13,289 bases of DNA from an uncultured bacterium (GTDB taxonomy: Bacteria; Patescibacteriota; Microgenomatia; UBA1400; PJMF01): assembly GCA_903891335.1 (NCBI GenBank), contig CAITDX010000060.1, forward strand, positions 1 through 13,289, read 5' to 3'. Below are positions 5,153-11,859 of the stretch, in pieces. The notes under the pieces were generated by a model that worked only from the letters and a program-made list of their open reading frames with translations, was not told the origin of the DNA and ran no database searches. The position numbers and the translations under genes are program-made. How positions within the stretch are numbered: the stretch's first letter is position 1; every line of letters starts with the position of its first letter.

Positions 5153-6052
5153 TTAACGATTTTCCACTGGCTCTGCCACTACAAAAAGGCGCTGCCAGGT
5201 CGTACCAGGAGGCCAACAAGTCTGCAACAGCAATAGGTTTTCGTCTTGCAAACCATTGATATAGTCAACGTCACTACCTTTGAGAATTTTTTGCTCTTTG
5301 ACTTTATAGCTAAAACGCTGTTCTCCCCACTGCAACACAATCTCATCCCCCACCACCAACTCTTTGATCTGATAAAACACTGCATTATAGGCCTCGACGT
5401 TCCAAGACCCATCGGTAGAATGACCAAAAATATAGACCAGTTTATTCTCTCCAGGAAAGGCAGAACCTTTGGCATGCGCCACCCCTTCTTCTAGAGCAAG
5501 GGTGTATTCCTTGGCATCATTGGGGTTGACGTTGGCTTTGACTTGTTCATCAACTGCTAACTTCGGAATCTGGATGCGAAATGATAAGGTGGCCGGGTCG
5601 ACTGTAGGTGTTGCACTCGGACTGACGCTCGCACTCTGACCAGCTTCTTTGGCTGCATCTTGGTTGCGCGCCTCCTTAGCAAAGACAAGTCGCGCACCAT
5701 CAAGCTGTGCCTTGGTCCAATCAAAAGCAGCAAAAGTCGTGGCTTCAGCTTGTTTTGGCAAACCACTCAATACTGTTGGCAACTGTTTCCAGTAATCTTG
5801 GACTTGCGCTAGATACTTTGGCCAGTTTTGGCGCTGTGTCTGAGCAAAGCTAGTCACTCGCTCAGGAGCACTCATTAGTAGTTCATATGCCGCAAAAGGA
5901 TTGCTGAGAATAGCAAACACGATCGCCAAAAAAAGCGACCAGCGTGCTAGACCACGCAAACGGCCACTCTGATAGAGTGCAAACTTATGAGGCGCTTTGC
6001 GATACAGCTTGGGCCGCATCGTTTGACGCCGCTGTAGATGCTTTAATAGCAT
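5153..6052 (-). CDS. Sortase (cysteine transpeptidase) with TCWPPGT active-site motif
   Basis: 299-aa membrane-anchored transpeptidase that cleaves a sorting signal and joins the protein to a surface acceptor. The N-terminus is basic (residues 1-36), followed by a single membrane helix at about 37-56, an extended Ala/Gln-rich spacer (60-155), and the sortase beta-barrel from about 156 (FRIQIPKLAVDEQV). Catalytic residues are visible: His211 in FGHS, Cys279 in LLQTCWPPGTT, Arg288 in WQRLFVVA. The TCWPPGT form is common in CPR sortases and resembles class D/E enzymes; class assignment is uncertain. The start used is the first ATG after the promoter at 6065-6093; ATG 6019 (M12) is the alternative and would leave a 40-nt leader without Shine-Dalgarno. 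The substrate gene follows directly. Confidence 0.93.
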   Translation of the reverse strand: MLLKHLQRRQTMRPKLYRKAPHKFALYQSGRLRGLARWSLFLAIVFAILSNPFAAYELLMSAPERVTSFAQTQRQNWPKYLAQVQDYWKQLPTVLSGLPKQAEATTFAAFDWTKAQLDGARLVFAKEARNQDAAKEAGQSASVSPSATPTVDPATLSFRIQIPKLAVDEQVKANVNPNDAKEYTLALEEGVAHAKGSAFPGENKLVYIFGHSTDGSWNVEAYNAVFYQIKELVVGDEIVLQWGEQRFSYKVKEQKILKGSDVDYINGLQDENLLLLQTCWPPGTTWQRLFVVAEPVENR

Positions 6053-6064
6053 ATATTATAGGAT

Positions 6065-6093
6065 ATTATAGCCTAGGTGGATCAAGAAAGCAA
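6065..6093 (-). promoter_or_regulatory. Promoter of the sortase gene, nearly leaderless
   Basis: Minus strand: TTGCTT (6088-6093), 17-nt spacer, TATAAT (6065-6070). A second TATAAT lies at 6055-6060. The ATG at 6052 is 12 nt after the first -10 box, giving a leader of about 5 nt. The -35 box is inside the end of the upstream DUF6580-like gene. Confidence 0.6.
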
Positions 6094-6603
6094 GTTAGCG
6101 GCACTGGCAGCAGAAGCAGAAACTTGGCGGCGCTTGAGCCAAGAGCGAATTGCCAGATAGCCATAGCCAAACACCAAGTCACCCAGCAAGGTACGAGTGT
6201 AGAATGGCAAAGCCAGCGCATAGCAGGTCAAAAAGCCCTGCCAACTCTGCTCATACCAAGCCAGAAATACGCCCAAATTGGACAATAAGAAAAAACCAAA
6301 CGATGCTAGTGGCAAGGCGAGAATTTGCCAGCGAACTGACTTGCGACTCAACCAACCAAACAGCGGATAGAGCGCAAAACCAGTGTAGGTCCACAGCATC
6401 CCTTGATAAAATCCCCCGACAAAATAATCAAAAGCCAAGATGACTGCTACAAATAAGACTGGCGATAAACCAAAAAAACCAGCACTACCCAGTGGCGAGA
6501 TATTGGCTGGCAAACCAATTACTCTGGAGAGAAAAACTGCACTAGCGGTCAAAAGTGCCATTGGATTGATTATCTTACTCTGATTAAAGCGAAATTGTTT
6601 CAT
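6082..6603 (-). CDS. DUF6580-like small integral membrane protein, putative transporter S-component-like
   Basis: 173-aa protein with about five hydrophobic segments. Conserved features of DUF6580-type proteins are visible: LSRVIGLPANISPLGSAGFFG near residues 25-45, SNLGVFLAWYEQSWQGFLTCYALALPF around 107-133, and a GDLVFGYGY segment at about 141-149. The family is reminiscent of ECF-transporter substrate-binding (S) components, but its ligand is not established to my knowledge. The start ATG overlaps the end of the DUF4430-like gene by 20 nt, so the two are translationally coupled and likely work together. An Ala/Ser-rich tail closes the protein. I infer a role in nutrient or cofactor uptake; the family match is from memory of the motifs. 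Confidence 0.7.
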   Translation of the reverse strand: MKQFRFNQSKIINPMALLTASAVFLSRVIGLPANISPLGSAGFFGLSPVLFVAVILAFDYFVGGFYQGMLWTYTGFALYPLFGWLSRKSVRWQILALPLASFGFFLLSNLGVFLAWYEQSWQGFLTCYALALPFYTRTLLGDLVFGYGYLAIRSWLKRRQVSASAASAANLLS

Positions 6604-7012
6604 AGCGCAATTCTAAACGATCACCTGCTTGCAAAACGAGCTCGGCAATCCCCACCTTAGCATACTCACCGTTGAGATACACTGCCCAATAGTTATTGGT
6701 GTCGGCCAAGAGACCATTAACTCCCTCAACCATGAGACCAAAATCGTACTCTTTCAGCTGTAATTCAAGTTGGCTTTGTGCTAGATCAAGTGCCTTGGTC
6801 GCGGCAGCCGTGGCAGTCAAGGTGTGAGAGGCAATTTTAGACGTGCCCTGATTTGCTGTTTCTGGTTGGGTGGCTGATGGAGTAGGTGTAATGGTCGCAA
6901 CTGATTCAGTGGCAGGCATTGCCGCTGACTCCAAGCTCATTCGCCACCAAAAAGCACCAACAGCGCTGAGCACAAACACCATCAGTAGAATGATTCGTTG
7001 CGGTTTTTGCAT
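6584..7012 (-). CDS. Membrane-anchored DUF4430 (transcobalamin-like) protein
   Basis: 142-aa secreted protein. Residues 7-24 form an N-terminal hydrophobic signal or anchor without a lipobox Cys, followed by a Thr/Ala/Pro-rich linker (30-75). The C-terminal domain at about 85-139 matches the DUF4430 pattern: DFGLMVEGVNGLL, NNYWAVYLNGEYAKVGIAEL, and a closing GDRLELRYE. This fold is shared with the C-terminal domain of transcobalamin and intrinsic factor. It is followed by and overlaps the DUF6580-like membrane gene, a pairing consistent with capture of a small ligand outside the cell and handover to a membrane partner; corrinoid is one possibility only. A promoter lies immediately upstream, giving a leader of about 5 nt and no Shine-Dalgarno. 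Confidence 0.8.
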   Translation of the reverse strand: MQKPQRIILLMVFVLSAVGAFWWRMSLESAAMPATESVATITPTPSATQPETANQGTSKIASHTLTATAAATKALDLAQSQLELQLKEYDFGLMVEGVNGLLADTNNYWAVYLNGEYAKVGIAELVLQAGDRLELRYETISL

Positions 7013-7024
7013 AACAGTTCTGCT

Positions 7025-7053
7025 ATTCTAATATACGTGCTACGAAAAACCAA
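7025..7053 (-). promoter_or_regulatory. Probable promoter of the DUF4430-DUF6580 operon
   Basis: Minus strand: TTGGTT (7048-7053), 17-nt spacer, TAGAAT (7025-7030); the start codon at 7012 is 12 nt after the -10 box. It overlaps the 5' end of the divergent EamA gene, so the two transcription units share this short region. Confidence 0.5.
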
Positions 7054-7978
7054 ACGGACAAACGCATATTTTTATCTGTTGCTCAACACTATTACTTGGG
7101 GCGCCTTCATTCCGATCGTGAAGCTTGGTTTTAATGACAGTAACATTAGTCCTTTCCGCTTTCTCTTCTATCGCTTCCTACTCGCAGGCATCTTGATGAC
7201 ACCTCTAATCATGAGCTATTATCGCAAGCTTAACCGACCCTGGCAAAAAACGGGCAAAATCCTCTTGCTTGAAAGCCTACAGACAACTCTCGGCCTCAGT
7301 CTGCTCTATCTCGGTCTAGCCCAAACCACTGCCCTTGAAACCAATCTCATCTCAACAGGCTTGCCGGTGCTGGTTATTATTGGCGGGATTCTTTTCTTGC
7401 GAGAAAAACAAGAACGTCACGAACGACTCGGTCTAGTTCTTGCAGTCATTGGCACACTCATCATCACCCTTGAACCACTCTGGCTTGGCCAAGACCATTT
7501 CCGAGGGTCGCTAATCGGCAATCTGCTAGTCCTTGGCTACAACCTCATCAACGCCATTTATTTATTACTTGCCAAAGTTCACTACCGCCAACTTCCTAAG
7601 CTGTTTGTAGCTGGGATTAGTTTCTATTTGGGAATTATTAGTTTTGCCATCCTCAGCTATTTCGAAGCAAAACAATTGGGTACAAACCTACTCCAGCTGA
7701 TAAGCGCTGATTTGCACTCACCCCTGGCCTGGGGAGTAATTGCCTATGCCGCGATTTTTGGCTCAATCATTGGCTTGACCAGTTACATCAAAGGTCAGGA
7801 TGGCATCGAGGCCTCAGAAGCGAGTTTATTTAACTATCTCCAACCCGCGATTTATATTCCCTTGGGGATGCTGCTCTTGGGAGAACAAGCCAGTCTCTGG
7901 CAAATTGTGTCACTTGTGGTTATTATACTAGGGGTAGTCACCGCGAGTCGTCCTAAGAGTCGCAGTAAAGGAACCTAA
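7037..7978 (+). CDS. EamA/DMT-superfamily membrane exporter
   Basis: 313-aa protein with about ten hydrophobic helices arranged as two EamA repeats, as usual for drug/metabolite transporters of about 300 aa. The first helix reads YFYLLLNTITWGAFIPIVKLGF. The second repeat starts near LIGNLLVLGYNLINAIYLLLAK, and the last helices contain ASLFNYLQPAIYIPLGMLLLGE, the typical end-of-repeat motif. GTG at 7037 is chosen as start; a TTG at 6998 is in frame but would overlap the divergent DUF4430 gene, and no better start lies downstream. The exported metabolite is unknown. zwf begins at the base right after the stop codon, so the two are one operon and may be functionally linked to sugar metabolism, though that is only context. 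Confidence 0.87.
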   Translation: MLRKTKRTNAYFYLLLNTITWGAFIPIVKLGFNDSNISPFRFLFYRFLLAGILMTPLIMSYYRKLNRPWQKTGKILLLESLQTTLGLSLLYLGLAQTTALETNLISTGLPVLVIIGGILFLREKQERHERLGLVLAVIGTLIITLEPLWLGQDHFRGSLIGNLLVLGYNLINAIYLLLAKVHYRQLPKLFVAGISFYLGIISFAILSYFEAKQLGTNLLQLISADLHSPLAWGVIAYAAIFGSIIGLTSYIKGQDGIEASEASLFNYLQPAIYIPLGMLLLGEQASLWQIVSLVVIILGVVTASRPKSRSKGT

Positions 7979-9424
7979 ATGTTTCATCAAGATGAGTCGT
8001 TTTCGCTGATTATTTTTGGCGCTACTGGCAACTTGGCGCAACTCAAGCTCATTCCGGCGCTCTATGACTTGGTGGCTGCAGGTCTACTCCCTCCCAAGAT
8101 GTCGATTATTGGCGTGGGGCGCAAAGAACTTTCTAATGCGGAATTTCGTGACTACTCATATCGAGTACTTCACCAACCCAATCGCCATCATCAACACCCC
8201 ATTCAGGACGACTTGGCTCAAAAACTCCTCGATCGGATGCACTATATTGCTGGCGACATCAGTCAACCTGCAATTTATGAACAACTAAGTGCCATGAGTC
8301 AACAAGAAAAGTCTTGCGACAATAAAATTTTTTACTTAGCCACCTATCCTGACCTCTATCAAACAATCTTCAATCATTTGGAAGATAGTGGCTTAAATCA
8401 GCAAAAATGTGGCTTTGTGCGCGTTATTATTGAGAAACCGATTGGCACTAATTTAGATTCGGCCCATCAGCTTAATCGACTTTTAAATACATACTATCAA
8501 GAAGAACAAATTTTCCGTCTTGATCACTATCTGGGTCGAGAAACGCTGCAAAATCTCCTGACCTTCAGATTTGGCAACAGTTTATTTGAGCCACTCATCA
8601 ATCATGAAACTGTCGATCACATCCAGGTCACTGCTAGCGAAGACTTTGGGATTGGTGAACGCGGTGGCTACTACGATAGTGTTGGAGCACTCAAGGATGT
8701 GGGGCAAAACCATATTCTCCAAATGATCGCTTTAGCGACCATGGATGCTCCCACTGCCTTCACTAATCAAGAAATCACCAGCAAAAGAACAGAATTGCTG
8801 CGAGAACTTATTCCTGAAACTGATAAACTCGTCTTTGGTCAATATGAGGGGTATCTGCAAGAAAAAGGGGTTGCGTCCAATTCTGATCGTGATACATTTT
8901 TTGCTTTACGCACTCAAATCAAGAACAAGCGCTTTGCTGGCGTACCTATTTATGTTAGAGCTGGAAAAATGATGGCGCGCACGGTCACTGAGATCGCCAT
9001 TGTCTTCAAAGATCAAACCAAAGGATTACTACAACACTTGAGTCAAGATCAAGATCACCGCAATATCCTGATTTATCGCATCCAACCCAACGAAGGGATT
9101 GTCTTGCGCTTTTTATCCAAGAAGCCAGGCTTTGATCTGCAATTACAAGACGAATACCTACAATACTGTTATAAACACAGCGCGGCAGATTTACCCGATC
9201 CCTACCTACGCTTGCTCATCGATGCCCTACGCGGCGATCAAACTTTTTTTGTCGATGCCGCTGAAGTTGAAGCACAATGGCAGTTCATTGATCCCTTAAT
9301 TGCTGCACGTCAGCACCTCCACCCTTATACCGCTGGTAGCTGGGGACCAATCGCTGCTCAGAAATTAATTGAAGCTGATGGTAGAAAATGGATTGAACCA
9401 TCAGTTAGTTTTTGTTCTCTTTAG
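7979..9424 (+). CDS. zwf: Glucose-6-phosphate 1-dehydrogenase
   Basis: 481-aa cytoplasmic enzyme, normal family length, oxidising glucose-6-phosphate to 6-phosphogluconolactone with NAD(P)+. The Rossmann motif FGATGNLAQLKLIPALYDL is at 13-31 (family consensus GASGDLAxRKL, so D is replaced by N). EKPIGTNLDSAHQLN at 152-166 carries the conserved substrate-region Lys153. The active-site block reads RLDHYLGRE (180-188), with catalytic His183 present but the Lys of the DHYLGK signature replaced by Arg186. GERGGYYDSVGALKDVGQNH (226-245) is intact. The start has AAAGGA about 6 nt upstream, and the gene abuts the EamA gene with no gap. It converges on gnd with a 9-nt gap; pgl lies beyond gnd, so the full oxidative pentose phosphate branch is encoded within 3.1 kb. 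Cofactor preference cannot be read reliably. Confidence 0.96.
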   Translation: MFHQDESFSLIIFGATGNLAQLKLIPALYDLVAAGLLPPKMSIIGVGRKELSNAEFRDYSYRVLHQPNRHHQHPIQDDLAQKLLDRMHYIAGDISQPAIYEQLSAMSQQEKSCDNKIFYLATYPDLYQTIFNHLEDSGLNQQKCGFVRVIIEKPIGTNLDSAHQLNRLLNTYYQEEQIFRLDHYLGRETLQNLLTFRFGNSLFEPLINHETVDHIQVTASEDFGIGERGGYYDSVGALKDVGQNHILQMIALATMDAPTAFTNQEITSKRTELLRELIPETDKLVFGQYEGYLQEKGVASNSDRDTFFALRTQIKNKRFAGVPIYVRAGKMMARTVTEIAIVFKDQTKGLLQHLSQDQDHRNILIYRIQPNEGIVLRFLSKKPGFDLQLQDEYLQYCYKHSAADLPDPYLRLLIDALRGDQTFFVDAAEVEAQWQFIDPLIAARQHLHPYTAGSWGPIAAQKLIEADGRKWIEPSVSFCSL

Positions 9425-9433
9425 AACGCCTCA

Positions 9434-10333
9434 CTACTCTTTAGTGGCTTTGTGGTGTCCAAATTTATTGCGCAGCATCGAGACGACCTTATTGCGAAAG
9501 TTTTCTGGTTCTCGAGCCGAGTCAACCCGCACCTGAAAGGATTGTTCAATAATCGGCACCTCCACTCCCAGTTCTTTAGCTGCCTGAATCGTCCACTCAC
9601 CTTCACCGGTATGATTGATTGTTGAGGAAATATTTTCTAGACCAGGATTTTCTGCAAAACCTTCTTGAGCCCAAGCAACCAACCGTGAATCAATCACCGT
9701 ACGCTTGGTATAGACACGAAACACCTCGGCTAAATCAAGCTGAAAAGCACTTTTTTCAAGCACCGCCGCTCCTTCTGCAATAGCCTGCATCATCCCATAC
9801 TCAATACCATTGTGAACCATTTTGACAAAATGCCCAGCTCCCGCTTGCCCCATGTACCCATAGGCTGTTGGCGCACACGCTGCCTGCAAAAGTGGAAGGA
9901 TTCGTTCATAGTCAGCTCGCTTACCTCCTACCATCATACTTGCACCAGTTCGTGCTCCTCCTGGACCACCAGAGACACCGATGTCGAGGAAATGAATTCC
10001 TTGTTGGCTTAGTTCTTGCGCACGACGCATACTATCTTTGTAAAAGGCATTACCACCATCAATAATGAGGTCGCCTGATTGTAAAAAGGGCTTTATTTCA
10101 GCTAAAATTTGATCAGTCACTTTTCCTGCTGGTAACATCAACCAAATAATCTTTTGCTCAGGAAAAAACTTTGATAAGTCGTCAAAATTTGCTAATGCGC
10201 TGGCACCAGCGTTCACTACTTCTGCTACTGGCTCTGGAGATCGATTCCAAGCCACTACTTCAATGCCTTGCTCTAATAAGCGCAAGACCATGTTTTTACC
10301 CATTTTTCCAAGACCAAAGTAGGCTATTTTCAT
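9434..10333 (-). CDS. gnd: 6-phosphogluconate dehydrogenase, decarboxylating, short (about 300-aa) type
   Basis: 299-aa enzyme converting 6-phosphogluconate to ribulose-5-phosphate and CO2. It is the short form (GntZ/YqeC-like, about 300 aa) rather than the 470-aa form. Motifs: Rossmann FGLGKMGKNM (6-15), WNRSPE at the nucleotide-specificity loop (29-34), IDGGNAFYKDS (91-101), SGGPGGARTG (121-130), and the catalytic helix GAGHFVKMVHNGIEYG (165-180) with Lys171 and Asn175. Short forms are often NAD-preferring, but that is family knowledge. The ATG lies 13 nt after the pgl stop with no strong Shine-Dalgarno, so translation is probably coupled in a pgl-gnd operon. Its 3' end faces zwf 9 nt away, leaving no room for separate terminators between the two genes. 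Confidence 0.95.
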   Translation of the reverse strand: MKIAYFGLGKMGKNMVLRLLEQGIEVVAWNRSPEPVAEVVNAGASALANFDDLSKFFPEQKIIWLMLPAGKVTDQILAEIKPFLQSGDLIIDGGNAFYKDSMRRAQELSQQGIHFLDIGVSGGPGGARTGASMMVGGKRADYERILPLLQAACAPTAYGYMGQAGAGHFVKMVHNGIEYGMMQAIAEGAAVLEKSAFQLDLAEVFRVYTKRTVIDSRLVAWAQEGFAENPGLENISSTINHTGEGEWTIQAAKELGVEVPIIEQSFQVRVDSAREPENFRNKVVSMLRNKFGHHKATKE

Positions 10334-10346
10334 AAAAATCAGTCTA

Positions 10347-11066
10347 TCATAAATCAGTAAAAAACAGCATCTTTGCCTTCAACTCATGAAGTAATTGGGC
10401 AGGATGTACATGGATAGGGGTGGTTTTTTGTGTAACCGCTTGCCAAGCTTCTTGCTTGTTTTGACCAGTAATAACTCCAATAATGGTCGTGATGCGTTTC
10501 AAGAATTTTGGGGTTACCGTCACTCGCTCAGGTGGCTGTAGATTGCCAATATAACCTACCGCCATTTGATCTTGATTAAATATCTCAGCAAACCGATTTG
10601 GATCTTCTGGAAAAGGTGAAATTCCGGCAATATGACCGTCTGGACCCATACCAAGCGTGGCAATTACTACTCCCTGTTGATTTGTCGTCAACCACTCTGT
10701 TAATACCTGATTAAATCGATGGGCAAAAGCAGACAGGGTTTCTGTTTTAGTTGGTACGGTCAAGGTAATCGGCACACCTAAAGCTTGTATTTGTAAAGAA
10801 TTATTGAGTGATGGCTCGCTGCTAAAACGCTCATCAAAAACATAGATGGTGAGGGCCTCATGATGCAAAAGTTCCCCTGGAATATTGGCTAAAAGTTTAA
10901 GATTTGAACCACCTGAAAGTAATAACAGAACTTTCTGACCACTATTTTGCGCTTCTTTCAAGGTTGCAATTAACATAGCAGCTGCATCACTAATTGCTGT
11001 TTCTACATCAACACACTTTTTTATTTCAAAAGCAGTTTTATCTAGATTTTGTCGCTCTTTCTTCAT
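10347..11066 (-). CDS. pgl: 6-phosphogluconolactonase (SOL/DevB type)
   Basis: 239-aa cytoplasmic hydrolase opening 6-phosphogluconolactone to 6-phosphogluconate, the middle step between zwf and gnd. Family motifs, counted from the ATG at 11066: LLLLSGGSNLKLL (47-59, phosphate-binding SGGS), VFDERFSSEPSLNNS (76-90, DERF) and ATLGMGPDGHIAGISPF (136-152, catalytic region with GPDGH). Length is typical. An in-frame TTG 12 nt upstream is possible, but the ATG is a better start. Upstream, a TATAGT box at 11078-11083 leaves a leader of only about 5 nt and no Shine-Dalgarno is visible. The gene is divergent from the trmH-like gene with 21 nt between start codons. Confidence 0.93.
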   Translation of the reverse strand: MKKERQNLDKTAFEIKKCVDVETAISDAAAMLIATLKEAQNSGQKVLLLLSGGSNLKLLANIPGELLHHEALTIYVFDERFSSEPSLNNSLQIQALGVPITLTVPTKTETLSAFAHRFNQVLTEWLTTNQQGVVIATLGMGPDGHIAGISPFPEDPNRFAEIFNQDQMAVGYIGNLQPPERVTVTPKFLKRITTIIGVITGQNKQEAWQAVTQKTTPIHVHPAQLLHELKAKMLFFTDL

Positions 11067-11067
11067 A

Positions 11068-11083
11068 TATAATACCAACTATA
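11068..11083. promoter_or_regulatory. Back-to-back -10 boxes of divergent pgl and trmH-like genes
   Basis: The 21-nt intergenic gap contains TATAAT on the plus strand (11068-11073, toward the methyltransferase ATG at 11088) and TATAGT on the minus strand (11078-11083, toward the pgl ATG at 11066). Each lies 11-14 nt before its start codon. The -35 regions would fall inside the opposite genes and are weak, so this call is moderate. Confidence 0.45.
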
Positions 11084-11087
11084 TCAT

Positions 11088-11843
11088 ATGCTCAACCTCA
11101 AAAACCTCGTCAAACTACAACAAAAAAAGTACCGTCAAGAATATGGCTTGTTTTTGGTGGAAGGTCGCAAAGGCATTGAAGAAGCACTTGCAAGTGGACA
11201 GATCCTTGAGCAACTCGTCATGACCCGTCAATTTGCAGAACTACATGGCGAAGCATTCCTGAATCAACCCTCACTCATCGTCGCTAACACAGAATTTCAT
11301 CAGCTTACTGAAACCGTTAACCCAGAAGGCATAATTGCTGCCCTCAAATTGCCAAAAGCTGAATTGAGTATGCTCATGAATACAAAAAATGCTCAGCAAA
11401 TTGCCATTTTGGAGGATATTCGCGATCCTGGCAATCTCGGCACGATGATTCGCACTGCTGATTGGTTTGGGTTAGATGGCTTGCTGCTTCTGGGGGGCGC
11501 GGACCCCTATCAGCCAAAAGTTGTCCGCGCCAGTATGGGTTCTCTTTTCCACCTGCCTATTATTCAAAGTCAAAACCCTGGCGCTGACCTAGAACAACTG
11601 AAAAAATTTGGCTTTACCCTCATCGCTACTCGCCCAGAGCTAGCAGATGCAAAACAAACAGCAACACTAACTACACTCACACACACTAAAATTGCCCTCA
11701 TTTTTGGCAATGAAGCTCATGGTACTTCCGCTACTATTGACCAACTTGCTGATCACAGCATCAGTATTCCTCGCTACGGCCAAGCTGAATCACTCAATGT
11801 AGCGGTTAGTTTTGGGATTCTCCTCAGTCAACTAAAAAAATAA
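11088..11843 (+). CDS. SpoU/TrmH-family RNA 2'-O-methyltransferase
   Basis: 251-aa SPOUT methyltransferase that uses S-adenosylmethionine to methylate a ribose 2'-OH in rRNA or tRNA. The N-terminal 90 residues are a SpoU substrate-binding domain (KKYRQEYGLFLVEGRKGIEEAL, 13-34). The knotted catalytic domain shows the three SpoU motifs: motif 1 at 109-128 (EDIRDPGNLGTMIRTADWFG), with the conserved N and R; motif 2 at 203-212 (ALIFGNEAHG); and motif 3 around 225-247 (SIPRYGQAESLNVAVSFGILL). Length and order fit RlmB/TsnR/YsgA-like rRNA methyltransferases; the target nucleotide is not predictable. The ATG at 11088 follows a TATAAT box by 14 nt and lacks a Shine-Dalgarno. The metallopeptidase-like gene begins 16 nt downstream and is likely co-transcribed. 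Confidence 0.92.
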   Translation: MLNLKNLVKLQQKKYRQEYGLFLVEGRKGIEEALASGQILEQLVMTRQFAELHGEAFLNQPSLIVANTEFHQLTETVNPEGIIAALKLPKAELSMLMNTKNAQQIAILEDIRDPGNLGTMIRTADWFGLDGLLLLGGADPYQPKVVRASMGSLFHLPIIQSQNPGADLEQLKKFGFTLIATRPELADAKQTATLTTLTHTKIALIFGNEAHGTSATIDQLADHSISIPRYGQAESLNVAVSFGILLSQLKK

Positions 11844-11859
11844 AGACCTAAAAAATGTC

